Shown here piece after piece: positions 1 through 11,839 of a stretch of 64,000 bases of DNA; position 1 is the first letter of the stretch, and every line of letters begins with the position of its first letter. This stretch comes from Mytilinidion resinicola (Eukaryota > Ascomycota > Dothideomycetes > Mytilinidiales > Mytilinidiaceae). Made by a program: the position numbers and the translations under genes. Where the stretch lies: NCBI RefSeq assembly GCF_010093595.1, contig NW_022985453.1, forward strand, positions 81,342-145,341. The letters are read 5' to 3'. Under the pieces are notes generated by a model. The model searched no databases. It was not told where the DNA came from and saw only the letters and a program-made list of their open reading frames with translations.

Positions 1-3000
1 AACCTTAATATTAACTAGTAGTTAGTAGAGCACTACTTACCGGACCTTATTACCCTCTCTCTTTATACTGGTAGAGAGGATATCTAAATTTATAATATCT
101 ATAACCCGAAACTAAACAGAATTATAGCTGTACTACCCCTACTGCTAAATAATAACAACGCGGAGCATATTTTTATAGGTAATATAAACCTATATTACCT
201 ATTATAGGGAGGAATATAAGTAATAAATATAGAGGAGTAAGCAGAGGAGCTTATCCGCATTATAATAGAAGCAGGAATAGACCTGGCTATAGAGAAAGGT
301 ATAGAAATATAGGCGAGAGGAATATTATAGTCTATAATTAACCTTATATTTATAATAGAATAGCTAATAGAATAAACTACTTCCTATATAGTATAAAAGG
401 AATAGAACTGTAATTTAGATCACCGCCCTATATATATAGAGTTCGATATTACTCTACTAAGCGCAGTAGAACAGCTATAACATCGGCTGTAGAAGAATAC
501 TAACTAAAAGAAAGCGCGGGAGTACCTCTAAATCTAGCTAGACGAGCTGGACAACTAGAATAACTTTTAAAACACGGAGAAGGACTTTAATAAATTTGCA
601 CGCTTCCTCTATAAATATATACAGGCTATAATTGCTGCTATAGTACCTATTATAAGGCTATTAAAATAGGTATCGCCGGTATAGTTAGAAAAATGCTTAG
701 AGGAAGTATATAAAACTAGAAGGGCGTATAGAACGTGGCGCTTATCGCGATTTATAGAAGACTGGATATTATACTATATCTAGTGCAACTATAAAAAGAA
801 AACTATATAAAGGGAAAGTACTAAAGCGTAGCGCTGTATAGTAGAGAAAGTAATAAAAGACCTAAAAAGTATATAAAAGCTGGCTAATTAGGGCTATATA
901 GCTAGTAAGGAATTAAGACTTCTACCTTAATTTCCCCCTTTTTTAAAACCTAAGAACCCTACGCTATATATAGATAACAAAACAAAAGCACGTATACTAG
1001 CAGAGTAGTTTTTTCCGCCTCCGGCTAATATAGACTTATCTAACCTAAAAGGGTTCTAATACCTAGAACTATACAATACTATACTAGATATTATAATTAA
1101 GAATGTTTTTTTAGCGCTAATAGGAACTGCCCTAGATAAAGCCCCGGGTATTATAGGGATTACTAATAGGTTTCTTAAGAAGTGCGAAATATAGCTAGCG
1201 CCTATACTGGCTTAGTTCTTTATAAGGTGCCTATATAAAGGATACTATCCTCGGCCGTTTAAAGATTCTATTATAGTAGTGCTATATAAGCCCTAGAAAG
1301 CGTTCTATATAATAGCAAAGGCCTATAGGCCGATCGCCCTGCTAGAAACAATAGGTAAGCTATTTAAACGAATTATAGCTATGCGGCTATCGAAGATTAC
1401 GGAAGAAAAGGATATGCTTCCACCTAGTTAAATAGGGGCATAACTAGAATATTTAATATAGACAGCACTTAAGCTCCTTACTAAATAAATCTATGCTATA
1501 TAAAGAGGCAACCTACAGCTTATAGTATTACTTTTTAGCCTAGATATATTAGGGGCGTTTAACTATATATTATATAAATATATAATATATAACCTATAGA
1601 TTTAATAAGTGCCGGAGTAGATAGTTAGGTTTATAAGGTCCTTTCTATAGGACTGCACTATAAGGCTTACTATCGGAAACTTTATAGCGGAACCTATTGC
1701 AGTTACTATAGGAATACCGCAGAGCTTCTCCCTATTACTAATACTTTTCCTCTTCTTCGCCAGCACGCTCCTACTAATACTATAGCGCGGTAATATAACA
1801 GCCTATAGGTTTGTTAATAATATAAATATCCTTATATATAGTAAAAGTATAGAAGAAAACTGCAGGGCTATTAAATAGGCGTATAACCGGTGTATAGAGT
1901 AGGCAAGAAAGTATAGAGCAGTCTTTGCGCTAGATAAATACCACCTAATATACTTTATAAGAGCCCGCAAGTTTATTAATATAAAAGCTATAGTTAATAT
2001 ACAGGGCTTTACCGAAGGCCCTATAATAGACCTAAGAATACTAGAAGTTTAGGTAGATTCTAAACTTAAATAGGGCCCGCATATTAATACTATAAAGAAT
2101 AAAGCCACGGCCTAGATAGGGGCCTTTATAAGGCTTACGGCGTTAACCTAAAGCGTAAGCTTCCGGAAGGCACGTATAATATACTCGGCGGTTATTAGGC
2201 CTGCTATTATATATAGATATACCTCCTGGTATACTATACCGGGTATAAAAAAGCAGATTAGCAAGATAAAAATTAAGTAGCTTAAAATAGCACAGAACTA
2301 GTACCTTTATACTATCTTAGGGGTATATAAGACAATAAATATTAGGGTAATAGAGTATAAAATATTATGCCCTCTACTCCGGCTAAAGCTGGAGGAACTT
2401 ATAGTAGCCTACGCAGACCGCATATATAAGGGGCTAGCCCGTAAGCATATTAAAACCTAATACAGCTGTATAAAAAAAACAGTTTATACTAAATACAGGC
2501 CGAAAGGAATACTATAGTACGGCCTAAGCAGGCGCAACGAACTCTGTAAGCTCGCGGTAAAAGTATTACGGCTAGCCGCACAATATAAAGGCGAATCGGA
2601 AGAATCCTATAGGCGCACGAGGTGTGGTATAATTTAGGATAAATATAAAGAGAAGTAGAAGAAGGAATAGAAAGCCTACTATAAAGAACTACGCTAAAAA
2701 CCTCTAATACTAGCACTTAACACTAAATAGAGCAAATAATAAAAGGCACTATATAAAGGACTTATAAAAGTAGAGAGCATAATTATTATAAACCTACGGA
2801 TAGAGTATATAGGGCTTAACAGTTACCTCTACTATATAAGAGTGCCCGGCCACCCGACGCCGGCATGCCCTTGCGGGTATAGCCTCTAATTCCTAAGATA
2901 TATTATAATAAGTTGCGGAAGATATATTAAGGGCAGGGGCGAGCTATTCTAGAAGGCTAAGATAAGGACGTATAAACAGCTCTATAGAAGCTAGAAAAAA

Positions 3001-3117
3001 AAAAAGGCTATAGCCTAATAGCTTCTCTAAAAGATAGATCTCCTGCTATACCTTTTAGTAGCTAGAGAAATAGCAGAGGCGGAAATATAGGCACTTTACC
3101 TCCTATAACTTTATATA

Positions 3118-3300
3118 ACTATATATACTATATATACTGCGCATACTATATATACTACGTATACTATATATACTACGTATACTATATATACTACGTATAC
3201 TGCGTATACTATATATACTATATATACTACGCATACTATATATACTACGTATACTACGCATACTATATATACTACGTATACTACGCACACTACGCATATA
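3118..3300 (-). repeat. 9-bp microsatellite near the LINE-2 3' end
   Basis: Imperfect tandem array of the 9-mer CGTAGTATA and its variants (read on the minus strand) between the cysteine motif of ORF2 and the 3' UTR. The same array occurs at 5289-5640 in LINE-1 but is about twice as long there. Open frames through it (RSIYS-type repeats) are by-products of the repeat period, not genes. Confidence 0.8.
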
Positions 3301-3436
3301 CAGCGCCACCGCCGCCTATATCACGCACCTACCTAATAGCTATATCTACCTATATACCGCAGCCTTTATATATATCGCAGCCTATATAGTACTACCCCCT
3401 TATATATTATTTAATTTAAGGACCAACGCCTTAATA

Positions 3437-3473
3437 AAGGGCACGCGTGCGAAACAATAGCACGCGTGCCCTT
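3437..3473. other. Stem-loop in the LINE-2 3' UTR
   Basis: AAGGGCACGCGTGC is followed by a 9-nt spacer and its perfect reverse complement, giving a 14-bp stem. The core GCACGCGTGC is itself palindromic. The matching hairpin in LINE-1 is at 5126-5160 with a different loop sequence. The arms are intact although flanking bases are heavily mutated. Confidence 0.75.
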
Positions 3474-3793
3474 ACGCTAATCCTAAACCAGCTTACTACT
3501 CCGGAATTAACTCGACCTGCGCCTAGGAGAACGACTGCAAAACCCGGACAGATTTAGGAAAATATATTATAATAGCTTATTCTATAGTGGACTTAATAGA
3601 TCTACTATATATCCCTAATAGCTATATAATAATAAGAAGAGCGCTTAGCGCTATACACCGCAGAGGATAGGGTTTTTATCCGAACACTGTATAGCAGCAA
3701 ATAGTTTCTTCTTATAAACTAGCCTAGATAGAATAGCTGTATAAACCCTAACAGGAGCTACACCAGCGTAATAGAATTTAATAATAATAAATA

Positions 3794-4789
3794 TACTACT
3801 TAGCTTTATATAGGCGGTTAAGCGTTTTTTATATAATTAGTATTAGGTATTAGTTTTTAATAGTAATAGCGTTAAGCCCTTAGTAGTTAATATAGAAGCG
3901 GTATATTCTATCCGGTTTTTTAACTAATAGTACTAGTATATATATAGAGGAGTTGCTGTTCTTAATAAAGCCTTTACTAAGCAGCTTTTATAGCTTCTTA
4001 TATATAATATAATTTTTTTCTTCTAATACTGCACAGGTTTTATACTTAGGCAGTATTATATTTAGTTATAAAAAAAATAGCGTGGTTATAGTTTTAGTAT
4101 AAAGGGAAATTGCCGGCCTTCTAGCGCAACTATATATTAACCTAGGGGTGAAAGTATTTATCTAGCCGTTAATAGAGCTTATTAGGTAAGTATATCTTTT
4201 ATTCCTTTATAAACTTATTATACTTATTAACTAAAAGGGCGTAAAGTTTAAGCGTGCTATCCTGTTCTAGTATACTAATAATATATCTAATAGCCGGTGT
4301 GTTAAATAAGAAGTTATCTAGCGCTGGAATAGATTCTGGTCTATAAATCTAGAAAAGGTTTTTAGGTTTAGCTTATTAAATATAGCGTTCTATAGAACTA
4401 ATAAACGTTGTGTATAAAAATATAGATTAAAGTTTAGTAGGTCTAGTAATATAAAAGGGGGCTCCCTTATAAAAGATCTTAGCTAGTACGCTATTATAAT
4501 AGTAGTAAAGATCTTAGTATTATAATTAATAGAAATAAAAGCTTTTCTTAATAAAATTAATTTCTAGATTATAGGTTTTATACTAGTTAGTTTCTAGAAC
4601 TATAGGAATATAGCCTAGGTTAGTAATATAGCAGACTAGTTGCTCTATATATAAGCCTATAGCTATATTAATAACCGCAGTATATATAATAGTCTAGATA
4701 GAATTGGAATTATTAATATAGGTAAAATATCGGGTTAATTAAAGGGGGAATATATAAATTTTATATTTGCGCGTGAATAATTAATTAAT
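3794..4789 (-). mobile_element. Gypsy-B fragment: protease to reverse-transcriptase region
   Basis: Read on the minus strand, this kilobase follows 18310-19290 of Gypsy-A closely. It shows LVLLVKKPDRIYRF and QGLNAITIKNQYP, the start of a Ty3/gypsy reverse transcriptase, preceded by protease-linker sequence (IDQHKTYNLEINF type). It is broken by stops throughout. It separates the two tail-to-tail LINE copies and is the target into which both inserted. The matching continuation toward the gag side is at 14793-15448, beyond LINE-1. Confidence 0.8.
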
Positions 4790-4803
4790 AAAAAAGGATA
4801 TTA
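4790..4803. repeat. Target-site duplication of LINE-1 (3' side)
   Basis: AAAAAAGGATATTA occurs here directly beside the LINE-1 3' (TAA)n tail and again at 14779-14792 beside its 5' end. The uninterrupted site in Gypsy-A (about 18301-18320) reads AATATCCTCTTTTATAGATT on the plus strand, in agreement with a single original copy. Confidence 0.75.
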
Positions 4804-5125
4804 TTTATTATTATTATTAAATTCTATTACGCTGGTGTAGCTCCTGTTAGGGTTTATACAGCTGTTCTATCTAGGCTAGTTTACAAGGAGAAACCGTTTG
4901 CTGCCATGCAGCGTTCGGATGAAAACCCCGTCCTCTGCGGCGTATAGCGCTGAGCGCTCTTCTCGTTGTTGTATAGCTATTGGGGACACGTGGTAGATCT
5001 ATTAAGTCCACCACGGAATAAGCTATCGTGATGCGTTTTCCTAAATCTGTCCGGGTTTTGCAGTCGTCCTCCTAGGCGCGGGTCGAGTTGATTCCGGAGT
5101 AGTGAGCTGGTTTAGGATTAGCGTG

Positions 5126-5160
5126 AGGGCACGCGTGCTGTCGTTTCGCACGCGTGCCCT
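5126..5160. other. Stem-loop in the LINE-1 3' UTR
   Basis: AGGGCACGCGTGC pairs perfectly with GCACGCGTGCCCT across a 9-nt loop (13 bp). It is equivalent to the hairpin at 3437-3473 of LINE-2. Stem bases are the same in both LINE copies while loop bases differ. Confidence 0.75.
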
Positions 5161-5288
5161 TCGTTAAGGCGTTGGTCCTTAAATTGAATAATATATATAG
5201 GGGTAGTGCTGTATAGGCTGCGATATATATAGGGGCTGCGGTAGACGGGCGGATACAGCTGTTAGGTAGGTGCGTGATATAGGCGGCG

Positions 5289-5640
5289 GTGGCGCTGTGC
5301 GTGCGTAGTGTGCGTAGTATGCGTAGTGTGCGTAGTATGTGTAGTGTGCGTTGTATATATAGTATGTATAGTATGCGTAGTATACGTAGTATACGTAGTA
5401 TACGTAGTATACGTAGTATACGTAGTGTGCGTTATATGCATAGTATATATAGTATGCGTAGTATGCGTAGTATGCGTAGTATATATAGTATACGTAGTAT
5501 ACGTAGTATACGTAGTATATATAGTATGCGTAGTATACGTAGTATATATAGTATACGCAGTATATATAGTATATATAGTATATATAGTATACGCAGTATA
5601 CGTAGTATACGTAGTATACGTAGTATATATAGTTATATAA
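5289..5640 (+). repeat. 9-bp microsatellite near the LINE-1 3' end
   Basis: About 39 imperfect copies of the 9-mer CGTAGTATA, with TATA, TGCG and ACGC variants. Because the unit is a multiple of three, all frames stay open and give spurious RSIYS or VVYIV repeat proteins. The array lies in the segment shared with LINE-2 and accounts for most of the length difference between the two copies. Confidence 0.85.
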
Positions 5641-8600
5641 AGTTATAGAAGATAAAGTACCTACGTCTCCGCCTCTACTATTTTTCTAGCCGCCGAGAGG
5701 TATAGCAGAAGGTCCGTTCTTTAGAGGAGCTATTAGGCCACAGCCTTTCTTTCTTTCTAGCTTCTATAGAGCTGTTTATACGTCCTTATTTTAGCCTTCT
5801 AGAATAGCTTGCCCCTGCCCTTAACGTGTTTTCCGCAACTTATTATAATATATTTTAGGGATTAAAGGCTATGCCCGTAAGGGCATGCCGGCGTTAGGTG
5901 GCCGGGTACTTTTATACGGTGGAGGTAACTGTTAAGCCCTATATACTCTATCTATAGGTTTGTAATAATTATGCTCTCTACTTTTATAAGTCCTTTATAT
6001 AGTACCTTTTATTATTTGCTCTATTTAGTATTAAGTGCTAGTATTAGAGGTTTTTAGCGTAGTTTTTTATAGTAGGCTTCCTATTTCTTCTTCTACTTCT
6101 CTTTATATTTATCCTAGATTATACCACGCCTCGTGCGCCTATAGGATTCTTCCGATTCGCCTTTATATTATATAGCTAGCTGTAATACCTTTGCCGCAAG
6201 CTTACAAAGTTTATTGCGCCTGCTTAGGCCGTACCGTAGTGTTCCTTTTAGCCTATATTTAGTATAGACTGTTTTTTTTATACGGCTGTATTAGGTTTTA
6301 ATATACTCGCGGGCTGGCCCCTTATATATGCGGTCCGCGTAGGCTACTGTAAGTTTCTCCAGCTTTAGCCGGAGTAGAGGGCATAATATTTTATACTCTA
6401 TTACCCTAATATTTATTGTCTTATATACCCCTAAAATAGTATAAAGGCACTAGTTCTATACTATTTTAAGCTGCTTAATCTTTATTTTACTAATCTGCTC
6501 TTTTATACCCGGTATAGTATACTAGAAAGTATATCTATATATAATAGCAGGCCTAATAACCGCCGAGTATATTATATATGCCTTCTAGAAGCTTACGCCC
6601 TAGGTTAACACCGTAAGCCTTATAAGGGCCCCTATTTAGGCTATAGCTTTATTTTTTATAGTATTAATATACAGGCCCTATTTAAGTTTAGAATCTACCT
6701 AGACCTTTAGTATTTTTAGGTCTATTATAGGGCCTTTAGTAAAGCCTTATATATTAACTATAGCTTTTATATTAATAAACTTGCAGGCTTTTATAAAGTA
6801 TATTAGGTGGTATTTATCTAGCGTAAAGACTGCTCTATACTTTCTTACCCACTCTATATACCGGTTGTGCGCCTGTTTAATAGCTCTATAGTTCTTTTCT
6901 ATACTTTTGCTATATATAAGAATATTTATATTATTAATAAACCTGTAGGCTGTTATATTACCGCGCTATAGTATTAGTAGAAGTATACTAGTAAAAAAGA
7001 AGAAGAGTATTAGTAATAGGAAGAAGCCCTGCAGTATTCCTATAGTAACTGTAATAGGTTCTGCTATAAAGTTTTTAATAGTAAGCCTTATAGTGCGGTT
7101 CTGTAGAAAGAACCTTATAAACCTAACTATCTACTCTAGTACTTATTAAATCTATAGGTTATATATTATATATTTATATAATATATAGTTAAATACCTCT
7201 AATATATCTAGGCTAAAAAGTAATACTATAAGCTATAGGTTTCCTTTCTATATAGCGTAGATTTATTTAGTAAAAAGCTTAAGTGCTATTTATATTAAAT
7301 ATTCTAGTTATGCCCTTATCTAACTAGGTAGAAGTATATTCTTTTTTTCCGCAATTTTTAATAGCCGCATAGCTATAATTTATTTAAATAGCTTACCTAT
7401 TATTTCTAGCAGGGCAATTAGCCTATAGGCCTTTACTATTATATAGAATGCTTTCTAGGGCTTATATAGCACTACTATAATAGAATTTTTAAACGGCTAA
7501 AAATAGTGTCCTTTATATAGGCACCTTATAAAAAACTAAGCTAGCGTAGACGCTAGCTATATTTTGCACTTCTTAAGAAACCTGTTAGTAATTCCTATAA
7601 TACCTAAAGCTTTATCTAGAGCAGTTCCTATTAGCACTAAAAGAATATTCTTAATTATAATATCTAGTATAGTATTATATAGTTCCGGGTATTAGAACCT
7701 TTCTAGGTTAGATAAATCTATATTAGCCGGAGGCGGAAAGAACTACTCTACTAGTATACGTGCTTTTATTTTATTATCTATATATAGAGTAGGGTTCTTA
7801 GGTTTTAAAAAAGGGGGAAATTAAGGCGGAGGTTTTAATTTCTTACTAGCTATACAGCCCTAATTAGCTAGCTTTTATATACTTTTTAGGTTTTTTATTA
7901 CTTTCTCTACTATATAGCGCCACGCCTTAGTACTCTTCTTTTATATAGTTTTTTTCTTATAGTTATACTAGATATAGTATAATATCTAGTCCTCTATAGA
8001 TCGCGATAAGCGCTATATTCTATACGCCCTCCTAGTTTTATATACTTCCTTTAAGCTTTTTTCTAATAATACCGGCGATGCCTGTTTTAATAGCCTTATA
8101 ATAGGCACTATAGCAGCAATTATAGCCTGTATATATTTATAGAGAAGGCGTGCAAATTTATTAAGGTTTTCCTCTATATTTTAAAGGTTATTCTAGTTAT
8201 CTAGCTTATCTAGCTAGGTTTAGAGGTGCTCTTGCGCCTTTTTCTAGTTAGTATTCTTCTACAGCTAATATTATAGCTATTCTACTGCGCTTAGTAGGGT
8301 AATATTAAACTCTATATATATAGGGCGGTAATCTAAATTGCAGTTCTATTCCTTTTACACTATATAGGAAGTAGTTTATTTTATTAGCTATTCTATTATA
8401 AATATAAGGTTAATTATAGACTATAATATTCCTCTTACCTATATTTCTATACCTTTCTTTATAGCTAGGTCTATTCCTGCTTCTATTATAATACGGATAA
8501 GCTCCTCCGCTTGCTCCTCCGTATTTATTACTTATATTCCTCCCTATAATAGGTAATATAGGTTTATATTACCTATAAAAACATGCTCCGCGTTGTTATT

Positions 8601-9569
8601 ATTTAGCAGTAGGGGTAGTGCAGCTATAATTCTATTTAGTTTCGGGTTGTAGATATTATAAATTTAGATGTCCTCTCTACTAGTATAGAAAGAGAAGGTA
8701 ATAAGGTCCGGTAAGTAGTGCTCTACTAACTACTAGTTAATATTAAGGTTTTTATTAATATATATATACGTTTTTATATATAGGCTTCCTTTATATAAAA
8801 GGTAATAGAACTTTATATAGAGTATTATATACTTTTATTGCTATATATTCTTCTATAGCTTTTATATTGCTAGCACTAGCAGTTAAGGCTAGGCTTTCTC
8901 CGCTTTTTCTAGGAACTCCCTTTAGGTCTCGCGGCTTTTATTAATATTATACTATATAATAGTAAGTATACTAGGTTGTTCTAATATTAAACTATATCTA
9001 TAGTATCTACGGCGTTTACTGCACCTATTTTAGCGTATAGTTGCTAGCTTATATTATTTTCCTATAAAAACGGTATTTAGGTAATAGTTTTAAGTTATAA
9101 AAGTCTATTTATATCTCTATACGTTATTAATTAAGTTAACTAGGTTAGAGGCTGTAAAAATAGTAATATAAAGCGAGAAGTATACAGTATCTAAGAAGGC
9201 GTTAGATAGGAAGATTACTGCGTTAAATAAGCAGTCTATATTATTCTGTTAATCTTTGGCTAGCTTAGGTTTTTATTAGGATGCTTAAATATCTTCGGTT
9301 ATCCTACTTTTTTTAGTACTATTAGTGCTGGCCCTAGTTCTATACTGCCTTTATATACGTTATTATTAGCAGCTTTTTTCTTCCTAGACTAAGTTAAGGT
9401 TATATATACCTTTAGCGGGGCCTAGGGCGTATATAAGCTCGGCCCTTTATTAGTATTATATTAGTATAGCGTTGCCTACCTCTTTAATATAGCCTATAGC
9501 TAGGCCCCTTTTTTTATACTATATTTAGCACTATATACTAAGTGGTTTTTCTTGCAGTTAGCGCACTTT

Positions 9570-9572
9570 TTA
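9570..9572. repeat. Harbinger target-site duplication, left copy (TTA)
   Basis: TTA directly precedes the left terminal inverted repeat. The same TTA follows the right one at 13500-13502. A TWA trinucleotide is the established target duplication of PIF/Harbinger elements. Confidence 0.8.
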
Positions 9573-9591
9573 GGAGCTGTTCGGTCGCACC
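9573..9591 (+). repeat. Harbinger left terminal inverted repeat
   Basis: GGAGCTGTTCGGTCGCACC, identical to the reverse complement of 13481-13499. It was not altered by RIP even though the adjacent subterminal DNA was. Confidence 0.9.
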
Positions 9592-9880
9592 CTTAAGTTT
9601 AGAACTCGAGCGCCAAGGAACGCGATTTTAGCCTTAAGTTCTAAATTTCTGCAGTTTAAACTCGAACTTGTAGTAGTATTCGGCGATTTCCTCTAGTTTT
9701 ATAAAAGTTTTCGCCCGCTAGTAAAAACGGTATTAACGGCTTTAAAAAACTCTATAAGCGTGCGCAGTAAACCCTATATAGCCGCTAAGGCTTAAGTTAA
9801 GCTTAAGTTTAGAACTGCAGCTTTAAGTTGCAGTTTAAGTTTAAGTTTAGAACTTAAGCAAGTTTAAGTTTATTATATAC
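9592..9880. other. Subterminal repeat cluster of the Harbinger left end
   Basis: Variants of TTAAGTTTAGAACT recur near 9593, 9632, 9655 (inverted form), 9800 and 9835-9870. Related sequence (CTCGAGTTTGAACTTGAG) lies inside the right end at 13460-13477. Subterminal repeats of this kind are usually binding sites for the transposase or Myb protein; that role is inferred here. Confidence 0.5.
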
Positions 9881-9924
9881 ACCTGTAAAGCCTTATTTCT
9901 TAACACTAATATCTATAGATTTAT

Positions 9925-11200
9925 AATAATAGCACCGCCGCCACCCGCACTGCTAGTCCACCTCTTGCTGCTTTATAATATTGCCCTTCTCCTACTCCTA
10001 ACAGCGGCGTATAAAGAACCTATAGGCGTTAGGGTATAGAATATAGATATATTTTAAGGCGTAATATAGACGGCCTCGCTTATATATAGCTATAAAATTA
10101 GGATACAAAATATAGTAAGGATAAGACCTAATATATTTATTAAGCTATCCGAATTCCTATAAGAAATAGGGCTTATAAAGGATATAACGCTACTCTCTAT
10201 AAAAAAGAAGTTGCTTATCTTTTTATTAGTATTTGCGGCGAATAATTCCTATTACTAGGTTGGTAAGTATACGTAGTATAGCTCGTCGACCATATATTTA
10301 TAAGCTGTCGAGCTGCCCTGCTAGTTTATTAGCAAGATCTAATATATTAGGAAGTGTAGTTTATAAGGTTATTCCGGCCCTGCTTAAGCTCTATACTAAG
10401 CTTATAGTTCTACCCCGAAATAAAACGCCTAATACTATCCTAGATAACCTAAAATAAAACCTAGCTTTCTATAACTGCCTTAGCGCGATTAATAGTATAT
10501 ATCTGCCCGTGTCTATTTATAGTAGTAAGAATTATTAGGCAGCGTAGAGGGGTAAGGCGCAACAACTAACGCAGAATATATTCGCGGCTGTTAATTTCAA
10601 GTGCAATTTTGTATACGCCTTAGCGGGATAGAAAAGTACTGCTTATAATTAGCAAGTATTTACTATAGTAAGGAACGCTAACTATTTATTTAAGGTGCCT
10701 TGCGGCCGTTACTACGTAGTAAACGCTAGGTATAGCAATACTATTATTATACTGGCGCTATTCTATAGAGTCTGCTATTACCTAAAAAAGAATAAAAGAG
10801 TAAGGTTAAAGCTAGTAAATAAGAAGGAGTTGTTTAACTTATAATACGCCTTTCTGCGCAATACTATTAAAAGGATATTCGGCATCTTTAAATTAAGATT
10901 CTAGTACTTTAACGCGCTAAGGGCGAACTTCCTGCTAAATATATAGGTTTAAGTAGTCTACTGCTATATAGCTGTTTACAACTTTATTAATTTAAACCGC
11001 CTAAGTAATTTAAATATACCTGCGGAAGAACTAGTATATCCGGATTCTTAGAACGCCCTTAAAGCTAAAGCAGAGAGCAAGTTTAGTATAAATAATAGGA
11101 GAGATTAGTTTACAAGAATTATATAGAATTAGTATATACGGAACTACTAGTTAGATAGAGAAAAGGTAGTAGGTAAGTTATTACTAAAGAATTAAGGTTG
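9925..11200 (+). pseudogene. PIF/Harbinger DDE transposase, RIP-inactivated
   Basis: The plus-strand translation, with several in-frame stops, follows the DDE_Tnp_4 (Harbinger) fold in order. An N-terminal helical part (IFIKLSEFLQEIGL, KKKLLIFLLVFAAN) is followed by NTILDNLK and by FYNCLSAINSIYLPV, from the family's C-GAIDGTH. Next comes FKCNFVYALAG, then GRYYVVNARYSNT (family L-DAGY), and TIKRIFGIFKLRF (family IERxFGxLKxRF), ending with a VYCYIAVYNFINLN helix. All three catalytic acids are lost through G-to-A changes: Asp to Asn at 10491-10493, Asp to Asn at 10722-10724 and Glu to Lys at 10869-10871. It is therefore catalytically dead even apart from its stops. Exact start and end are uncertain. 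Confidence 0.85.
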
Positions 11201-11540
11201 TATATAAAATAGAGATATTCTATAATCTATCTATTTTATATAGTTTTATATAGCCTAGCCGTTTTTTTTATCTAGAAATATAAAACTAATATACTAGCTA
11301 GGCAGCAGCCTAGGCAGTAGCGAATTTAGCGCTATACAGCAAAAAACGCCCCTATTTTAGACCTAAATTTATAATATATAACGTAATTCTATACTATTTA
11401 GTGGAAATTAGCCAACTTTTAACGCGTTAAAACGCGTGAATTACTAGGCAGCGGCCTTAGCAGTACTAGAAGCTTCTTCTATATTACTAGAATTATTAGA
11501 ATATAGTAGTAGTTTATTATAGATAAGGATTATATAATAG

Positions 11541-11820
11541 CGGCTATAGAAGGATAAAAAAATTAGTTTAGCTATAGAAGGATAAGGAAATCGGCTTAGC
11601 TACGCGAGGCTGTATAAAATAGATAGATTATAGGATATCTCTATTTTATAGTTTAGGCAGTTTAGTATAGTATAGCTAGTCTAGGTAGTTTTAGTAGTCT
11701 AGTATAGACTATAAAATAGAGAATATTATACAATTTATCTATTTTATACAGCTTTATATAGCTAAGCCGATTCTTTTATTCTTCTATAGCTAAGCTAATT
11801 CCCTTATCCTTTTATAGCTA
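11541..11820. repeat. Inverted repeat between the two Harbinger genes
   Basis: Arms at about 11541-11651 and 11709-11820 are near-complementary, with a spacer of about 57 bp. Shared blocks include CTATAAAATAGAG with CTCTATTTTATAG, and ATCGGCTTAGCTA with TAGCTAAGCCGAT. The repeat covers the 3' end of the Myb gene region. It could be a nested foldback element or an internal duplication. A related block without its partner is seen near 11200-11260. Confidence 0.6.
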
Positions 11821-11839
11821 ACCTAATTTCCTTATTCTT

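Larger units (their letters stand above)
1..3793 (+). mobile_element. LINE-2: Tad1-like non-LTR retrotransposon, RIP-degraded, 5' end outside window
   Basis: No open frame survives, but the plus strand still reads as a LINE ORF2 with many stops. Around 1690-1750 the fingers/palm motif of reverse transcriptase is visible as IPQS-SLLL, from the family's PQGSPLSP. At about 1808-1850 comes RFVNNINILIYSK, which is the catalytic FVDDI box with both aspartates changed to asparagine. At about 2845-2885 the C-terminal cysteine motif PGHPTPACPCGY is readable. The element ends in a (TAA)n tract at about 3779-3793, as Tad-type LINEs often do. The whole segment is the reverse complement of 8750-4804 (LINE-1), so the two copies lie tail to tail. 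The mutations are transitions rich in TA dinucleotides, as expected from RIP. It appears inserted into Gypsy-B, whose reverse-transcriptase sequence resumes at 3794. Confidence 0.85.
4804..9572 (-). mobile_element. LINE-1, 3' part: end of ORF1 and all of ORF2, RIP-degraded
   Basis: Minus-strand Tad1-like LINE, the inverted twin of LINE-2. From 9572 downward it continues ORF1 with the third zinc knuckle (KCANCKKNHLVYSAKYS), split from the rest of ORF1 by the Harbinger insertion at 9573. ORF2 follows, with endonuclease-region sequence near 8.7-8.0 kb, the reverse-transcriptase FINNINILIYSK box near 6.9-6.95 kb and the PGHPTPACP cysteine motif near 5.88-5.91 kb. The last 300 bases (about 4870-5170) keep many CA/TG and CG dinucleotides and are clearly less mutated than the matching part of LINE-2. 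The (TAA)n 3' tail abuts the target duplication at 4790-4803. Confidence 0.85.

Noticed and set aside
5289..5648. 110-119-codon open frames of RSIYS or CVV repeats
   Set aside because: Period-9 microsatellite keeps all frames open; both strands and several phases give repeat peptides, so no gene.
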